Counted from the first letter of the stretch, positions 55,373 to 64,000 are shown. The stretch: 64,000 nucleotides of DNA from Methylotenera mobilis JLW8 (GCF_000023705.1 NC_012968.1:930001-994000); one strand, 5' to 3'. The notes: generated from the sequence alone by a model not told the origin. Translations and numbers: made by a program.

Positions 55373-57067
55373 TTAAATTGGTTTGATGCTGTTCGGGATG
55401 ATTGTCGCGCCGAAATCATCAATCAGTGCTTGTACAAAACTGTCTTCTTCAATGGCTGATTCGGCATTGGCTTGCGCTTGTGCTTTTTCTTGAGAGATCT
55501 GCTTGGCTGGCGTGTTGCCGGTACCGCCAATGCTAAATTGCAGCTTGATTTTTCTATCAAAATGCTGAGTAATCGCTGTGGTTAACTTTTCTTGATAGTT
55601 GGCAGAAACTAAGTGTTTCTGACTCTCCGGCACGCTGAGTGTAATGCTGTCATCGTCATAAGATACTAGTTCACAGTGCTTGGCTAGTTCTCTGGCTAGT
55701 CCAAGTTTTAGTGCATCGACTAACGCGCGCCAGTTGCCATTAAAGCTGGTGCCACCGGAGCGCGGTGCTCTGGCTATATCTTCAACTGGTGTTTCTATTG
55801 CTGGTGTTACTACATTGGGTGTTACTGTGTTTGGTATTGCTACACTGTTATCTGCCACTGCAGCCGAAGCTGCTTCCACTACAACAATGGATGCTGATCT
55901 TTCAGTAGTGGAGATGAGTGCCGCCGCCGTTGGACGCGCGCTGTTAATAGGGCTCGTTGGTTTAGCCTTTTGTGCACTGTTTTCGTTAGGCGTGAATGCC
56001 AGCATGCGTAATAAACTCATGGTAAAGCCAGCAAATTCATCTGGTGCTAGACCTATATCACGGCGTCCTAACAGGGCAATTTGGTAATACAGCTGTAAGG
56101 TTTCTGCTGGGATTCTTTGTGCTAAGCTGAGCAGGGCTTCACGTTCCGGTAAGTCATGCGCAACACTCTCAGGTACCGTCTGCGCAACTGCAATTTGGTG
56201 CAATAATTGAGCGAGGTCATTGAAGGCCGCATCAAATGAGATGCTACGCTCTTCCATAGCCTTCGCTTGATTAATCAGGCTGTTGCCATCATTTACCAAT
56301 AGCGCATCCAACAGTTGGTATAAGTAGCTTTGATCAATCGCCCCCAGCATCGCGCGCACTTCGGACTCGTGTACTGTTTGGCCACCATAGGCAATCGCTT
56401 GGTCTGTTAGAGAGAGTGCATCACGCATACTGCCTGCTGCTGCGCGCGAGATTAAGTGCAGTGCGGTTGGCTCAAATGCAATGTTTTCTTGGGTAAGAAT
56501 GTTTTGCAGGTGGCTGGTAATAGAAGTGCCAGCCATTTGGCGCAGATTAAATTGCAGACAGCGTGATAATACGGTGACCGGTACTTTTTGCGGGTCGGTG
56601 GTGGCCAAGATGAATTTGACGTGCGCTGGTGGTTCTTCCAGCGTTTTTAGCATGGCATTAAATGCACTTTTTGACAGCATGTGCACTTCATCGATGATGT
56701 ACACTTTAAAGCGGCCGGCCGTAGGTGCATATTGTGCGTTATCGAGTAAATCACGCATGGCATCTACCTGCGTGTTACTTGCCGCATCCACCTCGATTAA
56801 ATCGACAAAGCGACCTTTATCAATTTCGGTACAGGCATTGCAAACGCCACAAGGCTTTGCGGTGATGCCAGTTTCACAATTGAGAGATTTTGCCAGAATA
56901 CGTGCTAATGTGGTTTTACCAACACCGCGTGTGCCGGTAAATAAATAAGCATGATGTAAGCGATTTTGTTCAAGGGCATTGGTGAGCGCACGTACAACGT
57001 GATCTTGACCGACCAACGTTTCAAACGATTTTGGGCGCCATTTACGCGCTAGCACTTGATATGACAT
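55373..57067 (-). CDS. dnaX: DNA polymerase III subunits gamma/tau
   Basis: The 564-residue protein has Walker A GTRGVGKT (45-52), the zinc-binding Cys C64, C73, C76 and C79, the DEVHMLS box and SRCLQFNLR. After about residue 370 comes a Pro/Ala/Val-rich linker and a C-terminal tau-type domain (NWRALVDALKLGLARELAKH). I see no A AAA AAG slippery heptamer, so production of a truncated gamma by frameshift is not evident. It follows the 4.5S RNA gene on the same strand. Confidence 0.96.
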   Translation of the reverse strand: MSYQVLARKWRPKSFETLVGQDHVVRALTNALEQNRLHHAYLFTGTRGVGKTTLARILAKSLNCETGITAKPCGVCNACTEIDKGRFVDLIEVDAASNTQVDAMRDLLDNAQYAPTAGRFKVYIIDEVHMLSKSAFNAMLKTLEEPPAHVKFILATTDPQKVPVTVLSRCLQFNLRQMAGTSITSHLQNILTQENIAFEPTALHLISRAAAGSMRDALSLTDQAIAYGGQTVHESEVRAMLGAIDQSYLYQLLDALLVNDGNSLINQAKAMEERSISFDAAFNDLAQLLHQIAVAQTVPESVAHDLPEREALLSLAQRIPAETLQLYYQIALLGRRDIGLAPDEFAGFTMSLLRMLAFTPNENSAQKAKPTSPINSARPTAAALISTTERSASIVVVEAASAAVADNSVAIPNTVTPNVVTPAIETPVEDIARAPRSGGTSFNGNWRALVDALKLGLARELAKHCELVSYDDDSITLSVPESQKHLVSANYQEKLTTAITQHFDRKIKLQFSIGGTGNTPAKQISQEKAQAQANAESAIEEDSFVQALIDDFGATIIPNSIKPI

Positions 57068-57159
57068 AACCTAAACTTTAGCTGAAAATTGTATTTTCGT
57101 CTTTAATTATTAGGAGGTTCTTTGGCCTGTAAACCGTGCTTGAGCTAAAGAAAAGAAGA

Positions 57160-57253
57160 GGCGAGCCTTTGCCCCGGCACTTGCTTAATAGTTGTGGCTG
57201 CTTGCTTCCGCACCTGACCAGATTGGCTACTTCACAATGCGGGGAGGCCCGCC
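57160..57253 (-). ncRNA. ffs: Signal recognition particle 4.5S RNA
   Basis: The minus strand carries the SRP apical hairpin: GGTCAGGTGCGGAAGCAAGC followed by AGCC, with the GGAA tetraloop and the internal loop bound by Ffh. Its ends pair as GGCGGGCC (57253 leftwards) and GGCTCGCC (ending at 57160), giving a rod of about 94 nt. A TAAAAT -10 box (57266-57261) is 7 bases before the predicted 5' end. A U-rich stretch follows the 3' end. Placement next to dnaX is common in beta- and gammaproteobacteria. Confidence 0.93.
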
Positions 57254-57340
57254 GGACGTAATTTTACAATACTTTGCCAAATTTACGTTAGTGCTTTATT
57301 GATATTTATGTGACTGGGGATAATTTTGCTGCAATCACTA

Positions 57341-57395
57341 CAATTTCTTGAACACCATGGTTTCTTAAACCCAATTATGGTTTCTTGAACACTAT
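57341..57395. repeat. Three short direct repeats between the HD-GYP gene and ffs
   Basis: TTTCTTGAAC (57344), TTTCTTAAAC (57361) and TTTCTTGAAC (57381) occur within 50 bases, two of them preceded by ATGG. The region 57254-57425 otherwise holds the ffs promoter and no gene. The 57068-57159 stretch on the other side of ffs shows nothing beyond the ffs 3' U-rich tail and the dnaX leader. Confidence 0.4.
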
Positions 57396-57425
57396 AGATT
57401 GCTTGAGTGTTGATTTCTTAATTGC

Positions 57426-58511
57426 TTAGGCTCCATATCGTGCGCGATTTTCTTCTGAATCAGATTCATCAAGAAAAGCATTCTTGATAGCAATGACCTC
57501 GCCAAAGTCACTGAGGAATGCCTCAACGCATGCTGGGTCAAAGTGTTTGCCACTGCCATCTCGCAGTAGCTGGCAAGCTTCTTCAATTGACCAAGCTTGT
57601 TTGTATGGGCGTGCAGAGGTGAGTGCATCAAATACATCCGCCACTGCCACGATACGGCCGAAGAGTGGGATATTTTCACCGGATAGGCCATGTGGATAGC
57701 CGCTGCCGTCATATTTTTCATGATGTGTGAGTGCGATCTCTGCTGCGACTTTGAGTAAGGGAGAGCTGCCAGCGCTGAGTAGCTCATAGCCAATTAATGC
57801 GTGCTGTTGCATGGTGGCATACTCTGCCGGCGTTAGGCGGCCTGGTTTCAGTAAAATGGCATCAGTGATGCCAACTTTACCAATATCGTGCATAGGTGCA
57901 GCTTCAAGTAACAGCTCTTGCTCTTGTACCGAAAGCCCCAGCACGTGTGCAATATGCTTGGAGTAGTGTGCCATACGTTGTATATGTGCACCTGTTTCTG
58001 GATTACGGTATTCCACCGCTTTCGCTAAGCAGAATATGGTTTCACGTTCCTGGTCTTTAACTTTTCTGGTGGCTTTGCGTATTTCTTCTGTGAGCCATGC
58101 TGCACGGTCGATTAACTTTTTTTGATTTTGACGTAGTGCCAACATGTTTCTGGCGCGGGTAATAAACTCAATATTATCTAAAGGCGTGTTCAGGAAGTCG
58201 GTAACACCAGTGCTCAGTGCTTTTTGGCGGACTGAGGTATCGCTATTGGTGGTTATCATCAGCACTGGAATGTCTTCGTAGTTAACAAAGCCCCTGAACT
58301 GCTGGGTGAACTGAATGCCATCCATTTCAGGCATGGCATAATCGACTACCACCAAATCTGGCTCATTATCCCTACACCAAAGCAACGCCTTAACCGGGTT
58401 GGTAAATGCGATTGCCTCATATTCTGGAATCTTTTTAATGAGGTGCTTCAGCTGTGTGATGTTAAGTTCGGTGTCGTCAATTAATAATATGCGCATGCTT
58501 TTCTTAGACAT
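57426..58511 (-). CDS. Response regulator with HD-GYP c-di-GMP phosphodiesterase domain
   Basis: The 361-residue protein has a receiver domain at 6-125 (phosphoacceptor D57 in VVVDYAMPEMDG) and an HD-GYP domain at about 155-350. All main ligands are present: HD at 208-209 in MHDIGKVG, HHEKYDGSGYP with GYP at 271-273, and ADVFDALTSARPYK. It should hydrolyse c-di-GMP in response to phosphorylation. It is divergent from a histidine kinase gene at 58758, a possible partner (inference). The 246-base gap between them holds both promoters. Confidence 0.93.
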   Translation of the reverse strand: MSKKSMRILLIDDTELNITQLKHLIKKIPEYEAIAFTNPVKALLWCRDNEPDLVVVDYAMPEMDGIQFTQQFRGFVNYEDIPVLMITTNSDTSVRQKALSTGVTDFLNTPLDNIEFITRARNMLALRQNQKKLIDRAAWLTEEIRKATRKVKDQERETIFCLAKAVEYRNPETGAHIQRMAHYSKHIAHVLGLSVQEQELLLEAAPMHDIGKVGITDAILLKPGRLTPAEYATMQQHALIGYELLSAGSSPLLKVAAEIALTHHEKYDGSGYPHGLSGENIPLFGRIVAVADVFDALTSARPYKQAWSIEEACQLLRDGSGKHFDPACVEAFLSDFGEVIAIKNAFLDESDSEENRARYGA

Positions 58512-58757
58512 TGATTAAAACACCTCGTCATTATGTCTCAAAACAGAGGTGCTGGCACAGTGCGTAGTTACAATTTTTAGTGAACATTGGGGCGTGAAAT
58601 CTAGATCTGGGCTTTACTGATAGCGGGTTTCGTACGTGATTGTGCCGCTTGCATGGAAACTTGAATGTATACTTAAATGTATAATGGATTTAACGATTAA
58701 AAGCGCTTGTGGTGATGCTGTATTTAATAACTTATTGAAAATATAAGGTTTAATCAA

Positions 58758-60257
58758 ATGACTGTTTCAGCTAAGCTGCCTCTCACCTCTCTGCCGGTAT
58801 TTTTAAATGATAGCTCAGCGCTATTAAATGAGTTGCTGCATGCAGTTGCCGACGAAATTTACTTGCTGGATGCATCTGATATGCAGCTGGTGTACGCCAA
58901 TGCCAGCACCCTTAGCAACACAGGCTATGACTTGGCTGGCTTGCAAAATTTACAATTATCCGATGTGCTGGGCGTTAGCCCAGCAACTTTACGAGCGCAT
59001 TTGCAAGCACACAGTAATGAAGCTAAATTTCTACGCCTAATGCAGGATCAAGCGCCTGTGATAGGGCGTATTAGCCATGAGCAGTTGCGCGTTAAAATTA
59101 TTGCTATAGCGCAGTCTCCCTTTTTGTTATTGATTAAAAGTGATCTTGCTCCGATTTCGGGCAGCGATTGTCATGATTGCGAAGGCGCTTTCAATCAGGT
59201 GCTGATGGATAGTGAGTCTAGGGTAGAGGCGATTATCTCCAATACACCAGGCTTGGTGTTTCAGTTACAGCTCGACCCTCGTGGCGATATTGTGTTTACT
59301 TACCTAAGCGAAGGCTGTAAGGCGTTGTTAGGGTTTAATGCTGCCGATCTGATGCAGCAATCAAAATTGTTTTTCGCCATGATGAATGCCAGAGACAAAG
59401 CTTCATTGAGAAAGCGTTTAGTTTCGTCTGCAGATGCGTTGACCCAGTTAGACTGGGAGGGGCGAGTGTGGATTAATGACTGGCAGGATCATAAGTGGGT
59501 GAATCTTCGCGCTATTCCTAAAGTGCTGGCTGATGGCGTTGTGCAGTGGGTGGGGATGATGATTAATATCACCCAAAGTAAAAATGAGAAGCTGGAGCTG
59601 CAGGAGTCCCGCCATGAGTTGGCGCAGCTGACAGCACACATGAATCAGATTAAAGAGCTGGAGCGCACCAGAATTGCGCGGGAAATCCACGATGACTTAG
59701 GCGGCAACTTAACGGCGATTAAGATTGGGCTAACCTCGATTATCAATCGTATAGCGACGGGGCTGCCTGTGTCGTTTGAACAGGCCAAGGGTCTGGAGTC
59801 CATTGTAGATAATACTTTTGAGGCCATACATAAAATATCCAGCGACTTAAGACCAAATATCTTGGATTTAGGCATAGTGGCAGCGCTTGAATGGCAGGCG
59901 AAAGAGTTTGAGAAACAGGTTGGTGTGACTTGTACGTTCACTACAAACCAGGCTGATATTGTGGTGACGCCGGATCAGGCCATCACTTTGTTTAGAATTT
60001 GTCAGGAATCTATGTCCAATATCGCTAAACATGCCAATGCCAGTGCTGTGCATGTAGATTTGAACTTACATTATGGTGAAATAATCATGAAAATTAGTGA
60101 TAATGGTATAGGTATCAATACTGCCGATACTTATAAACCTAACTCTTTTGGTTTAAGAGGCATGCAGGAGCGCGTTGCCGCTTTGTATGGCAGTTTTGAT
60201 ATTGAGCAATTGGCTGGTCAAGGTACGGTAATTGCGGTTACGTTGCCTATAGAATAA
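58758..60257 (+). CDS. Soluble PAS-domain sensor histidine kinase (HisKA_3/NarX type)
   Basis: The 499-residue protein has no membrane helix. Two PAS-like regions are seen at about 22-130 (VADEIYLLDASDMQLVYANA) and 150-275 (SRVEAIISNTPGLVFQLQ, FTYLSEGCKALLGFNAADL). A CHDC pair lies between them. The dimerisation domain carries phospho-acceptor H311 in IAREIHDDLGGNL, and the ATPase domain has CQESMSNIAKHANAS, SDNGIGIN and FGLRGMQERVAALYG. It probably senses a cytoplasmic signal and phosphorylates the regulator 62 bases downstream. Confidence 0.92.
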   Translation: MTVSAKLPLTSLPVFLNDSSALLNELLHAVADEIYLLDASDMQLVYANASTLSNTGYDLAGLQNLQLSDVLGVSPATLRAHLQAHSNEAKFLRLMQDQAPVIGRISHEQLRVKIIAIAQSPFLLLIKSDLAPISGSDCHDCEGAFNQVLMDSESRVEAIISNTPGLVFQLQLDPRGDIVFTYLSEGCKALLGFNAADLMQQSKLFFAMMNARDKASLRKRLVSSADALTQLDWEGRVWINDWQDHKWVNLRAIPKVLADGVVQWVGMMINITQSKNEKLELQESRHELAQLTAHMNQIKELERTRIAREIHDDLGGNLTAIKIGLTSIINRIATGLPVSFEQAKGLESIVDNTFEAIHKISSDLRPNILDLGIVAALEWQAKEFEKQVGVTCTFTTNQADIVVTPDQAITLFRICQESMSNIAKHANASAVHVDLNLHYGEIIMKISDNGIGINTADTYKPNSFGLRGMQERVAALYGSFDIEQLAGQGTVIAVTLPIE

Positions 60258-60319
60258 TGCTGCTATTGGACTTCGCCGCGAGCATGGAAATACCGTTCAA
60301 AAATGAAACGATGGTGTGA

Positions 60320-60970
60320 ATGATGAGTAAAAAACCTAAAATTAAAGTCATTATCGCAGATGATCATGCCATTTTAAGGGCAGGGCTTAAGCAGATTTTG
60401 TCGGAAACCGAGGATATTCTGGTCATCGCAGAAGCGCAAAATGCTAATGAAGCCATCAAGCTGGGGTCGCAGCCTGAGGCAGATGTTTTGTTGCTGGATA
60501 TTTCCTTGCCAGATAGAAGTGGCATGGAGGCACTTAAGTACATTAAGCGTGAGAATAGCCATATTGCTGTACTCATGCTTTCTATGCACAGGGAAGATGA
60601 GTACGCCATACGCGCCTTGAAATCTGGGGCAGCCGGCTATTTATGCAAACAAAGTGCTTCGTCAGAGTTGGTGAATGCCATTCAGACCGTAGCGAGAGGC
60701 AAAAAATACATTACCCCAGAAGTTGCGGAAATCTTGGCGAATCAGATAGGCCGTGATGACCAAAAAGCGCCGCATGAGTTGCTCTCAGACCGTGAGTACC
60801 AAACCTTTATCATGATTGCTTCCGGTTTGTCAGTGACGGATGTGGCGAATAAGCTTTCGCTTTCGGTCAAAACTGTGAGCATGTATCGTGCACGGCTTCT
60901 GGAGAAAATGCAGCTCAAACATAATGCAGAGTTAACGCATTATGCTTTTAAGCATAACTTAGTCAGTTAG
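60320..60970 (+). CDS. NarL/LuxR-type response regulator
   Basis: The 216-residue protein has a receiver domain (IADDHAILRAGLKQIL, acceptor D60 in LLLDISLPDRSG, and K in LKSGAAGYLCK). A C-terminal LuxR helix-turn-helix follows (LSDREYQTFIMIASGLSVTDVANKLSLSVKTVSMYRARLLEKM). It pairs with the preceding HisKA_3 kinase. Its targets cannot be read from here. A second long inverted repeat lies between it and the next gene. Confidence 0.94.
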   Translation: MMSKKPKIKVIIADDHAILRAGLKQILSETEDILVIAEAQNANEAIKLGSQPEADVLLLDISLPDRSGMEALKYIKRENSHIAVLMLSMHREDEYAIRALKSGAAGYLCKQSASSELVNAIQTVARGKKYITPEVAEILANQIGRDDQKAPHELLSDREYQTFIMIASGLSVTDVANKLSLSVKTVSMYRARLLEKMQLKHNAELTHYAFKHNLVS

Positions 60971-60988
60971 TCTAGAGTCAGTTAATTT

Positions 60989-61074
60989 AGGCAGCGAGTA
61001 GTTGGCTTGAGATGATATTAATCAAAGTAAGCTGCTTTTGTATATTTGTTTTGAGCATTAAGCATTCGCTGCCT
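60989..61074. repeat. Long-range inverted repeat between the response regulator and the OGT-like gene
   Basis: AGGCAGCGA (60989-60997) and TCGCTGCCT (61066-61074) are perfectly complementary, enclosing 68 bases that include TGAT-ATTA-ATCA. It starts 18 bases after the regulator stop codon. It could fold as an RNA stem that protects or ends the transcript. No gene is seen in 60971-61158. Confidence 0.45.
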
Positions 61075-61158
61075 TCAGAATAATGTCATTATCTAAAACT
61101 AGCGGCAATCACATGTTATATTGCTATTTGCTCGTTAAACTATGGCTGAAATAGGGTA

Positions 61159-64000
61159 ATGGTTAAAACTAAAAATAATACAAATCCTGCTTTAGATGAA
61201 ATGAACGCCTTGTTAGCGTTGTTTAATCAAAGAAAATTCCCTGACGCCTTGGCATTAGCTTTATTGATGGTGAAGCAATACCCTAAGCATGGTTTTGGTT
61301 GGAAAGTGCTGGGTGCTATCTATCAAAATCAAGGTGCGGTGGATTTGGCGCTGCAGGCATTAAAAAATGCGGCACAATTTTTGGCTGATGACTATGAAGT
61401 GCAATATAACCTGGGCAATTGTTTTTACGACCAGCAGCAGTTAGAGGCGGCGGTTAGCTGTTATCAAAAGGCGATTCAACTTAATCCTGGATTTGCACAA
61501 GCGCATTACAATTTAGGCAATGCGTTTAAAAATCAAGAGTTATTAGAGCAGGCTGAGCTGAGCTATAAAAATGCATTGCGTTTTGATGCCAATAACATTT
61601 GGATTTTTGATAACTTAGCACACGTACTTTACGAGCTTGGTCGTTTTGCTGAGGCAAAGGTTTATTACGAGCAAGCATTAGCCATACAGCCAGATTTTGT
61701 TGCTGCGCATATTGGATTGGCTGCCGTGGCTAAAGCCTTGGGGCGGCTGCAAGAGGCTGAAGACGGTTTCAAGAAGGCGATTGAAATAGGTGCCGAGTTT
61801 GAAGCCTATGGCAATCTGGCAGATTTGCTACATGCCGATGGTCGACTAACCGAGGCTGAAGCATGCCTACAGGCCGCAATCACAACATATCCGCAGTCGG
61901 TTGATGCGCAAGTCAAAATGGCCGTGTTTTTAAGGACGCTAGGCCGAGTTCCCGAGTCTATCCCATACTTTACCCAAGCATTATCTATCGACCAAACACG
62001 TAAAGATGTGTACGTTGACCTTGGCTTAGCCAAGGCTGAACAAGGCTTTTTCTCCGAGGCTGAAGTGTGCTATCGCCGCGCATTAGAGTTGGCACCGGAT
62101 TATTGGTTGGCTTATAACAATTTAGGTTTGGCTTTACACCGCATGGAGCGCTACCAAGAGGCTGAGCAGGCATTTGATCAGGCCATTAAGCTACACCCTG
62201 AGGAAGCACTGCTTTACAGTAACTTAGGGCTAACTTTAGCGGCATTAGGGCAAATAAAAAGAGCGGAAGCCATGCTCCTCAAGGCGATAGAAATCATGCC
62301 TGAGTATGTGAATGCGCATATCAATTTGTGCACCAATTACATCGCACAAGGCCGCTTGGATGAAGCTGAGCAGGAGTGCTTTGAAGCGCTTAAGTATGAC
62401 CCTGCCTCCAATAAGGCCCGAAGTAATTTACTGTTTGCGATGAATTATTCTGGACATCATAGTGCAGAGTACCGCTTGCAACAGGCGATAGAGTTCGACA
62501 AGGTGGTAACAGACAAGGTAGCTCAACCATATACGAGCTGGCAATCATGGCAAAATGGCCGGAGATTACGCATAGGCCTGATGTCTGGCGATTTGCGCCA
62601 ACACCCGGTGGCATATTTCCTGGAGCATTGGGTACGGAATATTGATTTTTCTAAATTTGAGCTCACTGCCTATTTAACTGATATTCGTGAAGATGCGTTT
62701 ACTGGCCGTCTTAAACCAAATTTTGCACATTGGAAATCGCTGGTCGGCATGAGTGATCATGCTGCGGCTGAGCTGATTCACGCCGATGGCGTTGATATTC
62801 TATTTGACCTTTCCGGGCATACATCGGGTAACCGTCTACAGATACTTGCTTGGAAGCCCGCGCCTATACAGGTGAGCTGGCTGGGTTATTTTGCGACCAC
62901 GGGGATGAGGGCGCTGGATTATTTTATTGCAGATGAAGTTGGCGTGCCGCCCGAGCATCAGCAGCATTTTGTCGAAAAAATAAAATATGTACCGGATACT
63001 AGACTGTGCTTCACTGCGCCGCATGTGGCGATCGATGTTTCTGCCTTGCCTGCAATTGCGCGAGGCCATATTACCTTTGCCAGTTTCCAGACGTTGGCTA
63101 AAGCTGGCGATGATGTGCTTGCGTTATGGGCCGAGGTGATGCGTGCGTTGCCAGATTCCAGATTGCGCTGGCAATGTAAATCGTTTGGCGATGCTAATGT
63201 GGTAGCAAATATGGCGGCCAAATTTGCCAAGCTAGGGATAGATGTAGCTAGGCTGAGCCTGCTCGGCGCGGTATCACGTGAAAATTATTTTGCTTCACAT
63301 CACGATGTAGACATGATCTTGGATACATTTCCCTATCCGGGCGGTACCACCACCTGTGAAGCGCTGTGGATGGGTGTACCTACACTGACACTGGCTGGCG
63401 ATAGTTTAATTGCACGGCAGGGTGCAAGCATGCTTACTGCCGCCGGCCTCGCGGATTGGGTGGCGGAAACTAAGGCAGAGTATTTAGATAAAGCCTTGAA
63501 GCACTGCAGCGACTTGGGACGGCTTTCTGATTTAAGAGCAGGGCTTAGAGCGCAAGTGCTGGCTTCTCCTTTGTTTGATGCCGAGCGCTTTGCTATGAAC
63601 ATGGAAACAGCCATGCTGGAAATGTGGCGTGCATATACAGATAAATTAGAGGGCGACAGTAGCGTGCAGCCAAAATCAGTAAGTAATCAACTAGCAACCG
63701 ATCAGCCGCAAGTGCCTGATAGCCACGAACGTCATGTGCAGGTTGTGAGTGCGACGCGATATTCAGAAGAAGATTTTTGGCACAAGTCTGCACTTGGTTT
63801 GTCACTGCATCGACACTTGAAGCAGGATAGCGGTATCACGGTAAGTGTGGCATTTAATAACACGCTAGGACTCTCTGCGGTATTTAACCGCGCCATAGCG
63901 CAAGCAGATGAGCGTGCGATTCTGGTGTTTGTGCACGATGATGTGTGGATAGATGAAGCAAACTTTGGTGACACCCTAGCTGCAGGCTTGGCACATTTTG
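61159..64000 (+). CDS. TPR / SPINDLY-type O-GlcNAc transferase-like protein with appended GT2-like domain (3' end cut by window)
   Basis: The frame is open from ATG 61159 to the window edge (947 codons), so the C-terminus is missing. Residues about 15-440 are TPR repeats (for example YNLGNCFYDQQQLEAAVSCY and YNNLGLALHRMERYQEAEQA). From about 460 comes the OGT catalytic region: RLRIGLMSGDLRQHPVAYF, FDLSGHTSGNRL, PIQVSWLGYFATTGM, DTFPYPGGTTTCEALWMGVP. After residue 835 a linker leads to NNTLGLSAVFNRAIAQADE and VFVHDDVWIDEANF, typical of a StrF-type GT2-like fold. Probably glycosylates surface or flagellar proteins. Ribosome site AGGG is only 2 bases from the ATG; ATG 61201 is an alternative. 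Confidence 0.9.
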   Translation, partial: MVKTKNNTNPALDEMNALLALFNQRKFPDALALALLMVKQYPKHGFGWKVLGAIYQNQGAVDLALQALKNAAQFLADDYEVQYNLGNCFYDQQQLEAAVSCYQKAIQLNPGFAQAHYNLGNAFKNQELLEQAELSYKNALRFDANNIWIFDNLAHVLYELGRFAEAKVYYEQALAIQPDFVAAHIGLAAVAKALGRLQEAEDGFKKAIEIGAEFEAYGNLADLLHADGRLTEAEACLQAAITTYPQSVDAQVKMAVFLRTLGRVPESIPYFTQALSIDQTRKDVYVDLGLAKAEQGFFSEAEVCYRRALELAPDYWLAYNNLGLALHRMERYQEAEQAFDQAIKLHPEEALLYSNLGLTLAALGQIKRAEAMLLKAIEIMPEYVNAHINLCTNYIAQGRLDEAEQECFEALKYDPASNKARSNLLFAMNYSGHHSAEYRLQQAIEFDKVVTDKVAQPYTSWQSWQNGRRLRIGLMSGDLRQHPVAYFLEHWVRNIDFSKFELTAYLTDIREDAFTGRLKPNFAHWKSLVGMSDHAAAELIHADGVDILFDLSGHTSGNRLQILAWKPAPIQVSWLGYFATTGMRALDYFIADEVGVPPEHQQHFVEKIKYVPDTRLCFTAPHVAIDVSALPAIARGHITFASFQTLAKAGDDVLALWAEVMRALPDSRLRWQCKSFGDANVVANMAAKFAKLGIDVARLSLLGAVSRENYFASHHDVDMILDTFPYPGGTTTCEALWMGVPTLTLAGDSLIARQGASMLTAAGLADWVAETKAEYLDKALKHCSDLGRLSDLRAGLRAQVLASPLFDAERFAMNMETAMLEMWRAYTDKLEGDSSVQPKSVSNQLATDQPQVPDSHERHVQVVSATRYSEEDFWHKSALGLSLHRHLKQDSGITVSVAFNNTLGLSAVFNRAIAQADERAILVFVHDDVWIDEANFGDTLAAGLAHF

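Noticed and set aside
55354-55422. Longer N-terminus for YbaB reading into dnaX
   Set aside because: The extra 23 residues do not match the family, while ATG 55353 has a strong AAGGAG at the right distance.
55480-55500. Possible dnaX frameshift site (run of five As)
   Set aside because: A programmed site needs the heptamer A AAA AAG; only five As are present and it is close to the C-terminus.
61142-61159. Five-codon reading frame ending in TAATG at the OGT-like gene start
   Set aside because: A TAATG overlap can mark a leader peptide, but the frame is tiny, lacks a ribosome site and is likely chance.
1-64000. tRNA genes, rRNA genes, CRISPR arrays, insertion sequences, prophage or integron genes
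   Set aside because: I looked for cloverleaf-like sequence in gaps, regularly spaced repeats and transposase or integrase motifs and saw none; a dedicated search tool could still find a degenerate case.

Overview
The window looks like a chromosomal segment of a methylotrophic betaproteobacterium, most probably a Methylophilaceae member close to Methylotenera. Two lines of evidence point there. One is the bacterial tetrahydromethanopterin (H4MPT)/methanofuran C1 machinery: fhcBADC at 3470-8821 and an afpA-like, DHPS-like, DUF447, mfnB cofactor cluster at 46914-50286. The other is the betaproteobacterial housekeeping order ndk-rlmN-pilW-rodZ-ispG-hisS-(ABC ATPases)-yfgM-bamB-der, continued further on by hfq-hflX-hflK-hflC-DUF2065-hisZ-purA. 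I see no insertion sequence, prophage, CRISPR array or tRNA gene. Base composition is moderately AT-rich and even throughout, so this reads as core genome rather than an island.

Layout. 1-3298 (minus strand): trhO, an unknown gene, a YbhP-like phosphodiesterase-fold protein and a truncated clsB, tightly packed. 3470-8821 (minus): the formyltransferase/hydrolase operon fhcB-fhcA-[FMN-binding split-barrel gene]-fhcD-fhcC; the extra flavoprotein-like gene inside it is the most interesting local oddity. 8961-20279 (plus): the ndk-to-der block, carrying an orphan pair of Opp/Dpp-type ABC ATPases between hisS and yfgM. 20505-30805: a 1024-residue chemoreceptor with tandem HAMP-type repeats, then bamD, rluD with a very acidic tail, pgeF, a ZIP transporter, rimO and small unknown genes. 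30182-36879: a TetR regulator divergent from an RND efflux operon, with a strong promoter overlapped by two palindromic operators. 36905-38608: a large PilZ-like protein of unknown role. 38826-46737: gltX and the hfq-to-purA block. 46914-50286: H4MPT/methanofuran biosynthesis genes. 50412-54281: an OmpA-family protein with a clear promoter and terminator, then mtaD-ubiG-gph. 54419-57253 (minus): 4.5S RNA (ffs), dnaX, ybaB, recR. 57426-60970: HD-GYP response regulator, a soluble PAS histidine kinase and its NarL-type partner. 61159 to the end: a TPR/SPINDLY-type O-GlcNAc-transferase-like gene that runs on into a second, GT2-like glycosyltransferase domain and is cut by the window edge.

How it fits together. 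Fhc performs the formyl-transfer and hydrolysis step that releases formate from formyl-H4MPT in formaldehyde oxidation. The 46.9-50.3 kb cluster supplies enzymes for its pterin and furan cofactors, so the catalytic complex and part of its cofactor synthesis lie within about 40 kb of each other. A recurrent non-coding feature is perfect or near-perfect inverted repeats at gene ends without a U-tract, beside one textbook terminator after the OmpA gene. All assignments come from reading the sequence and translated motifs; no database search was run.
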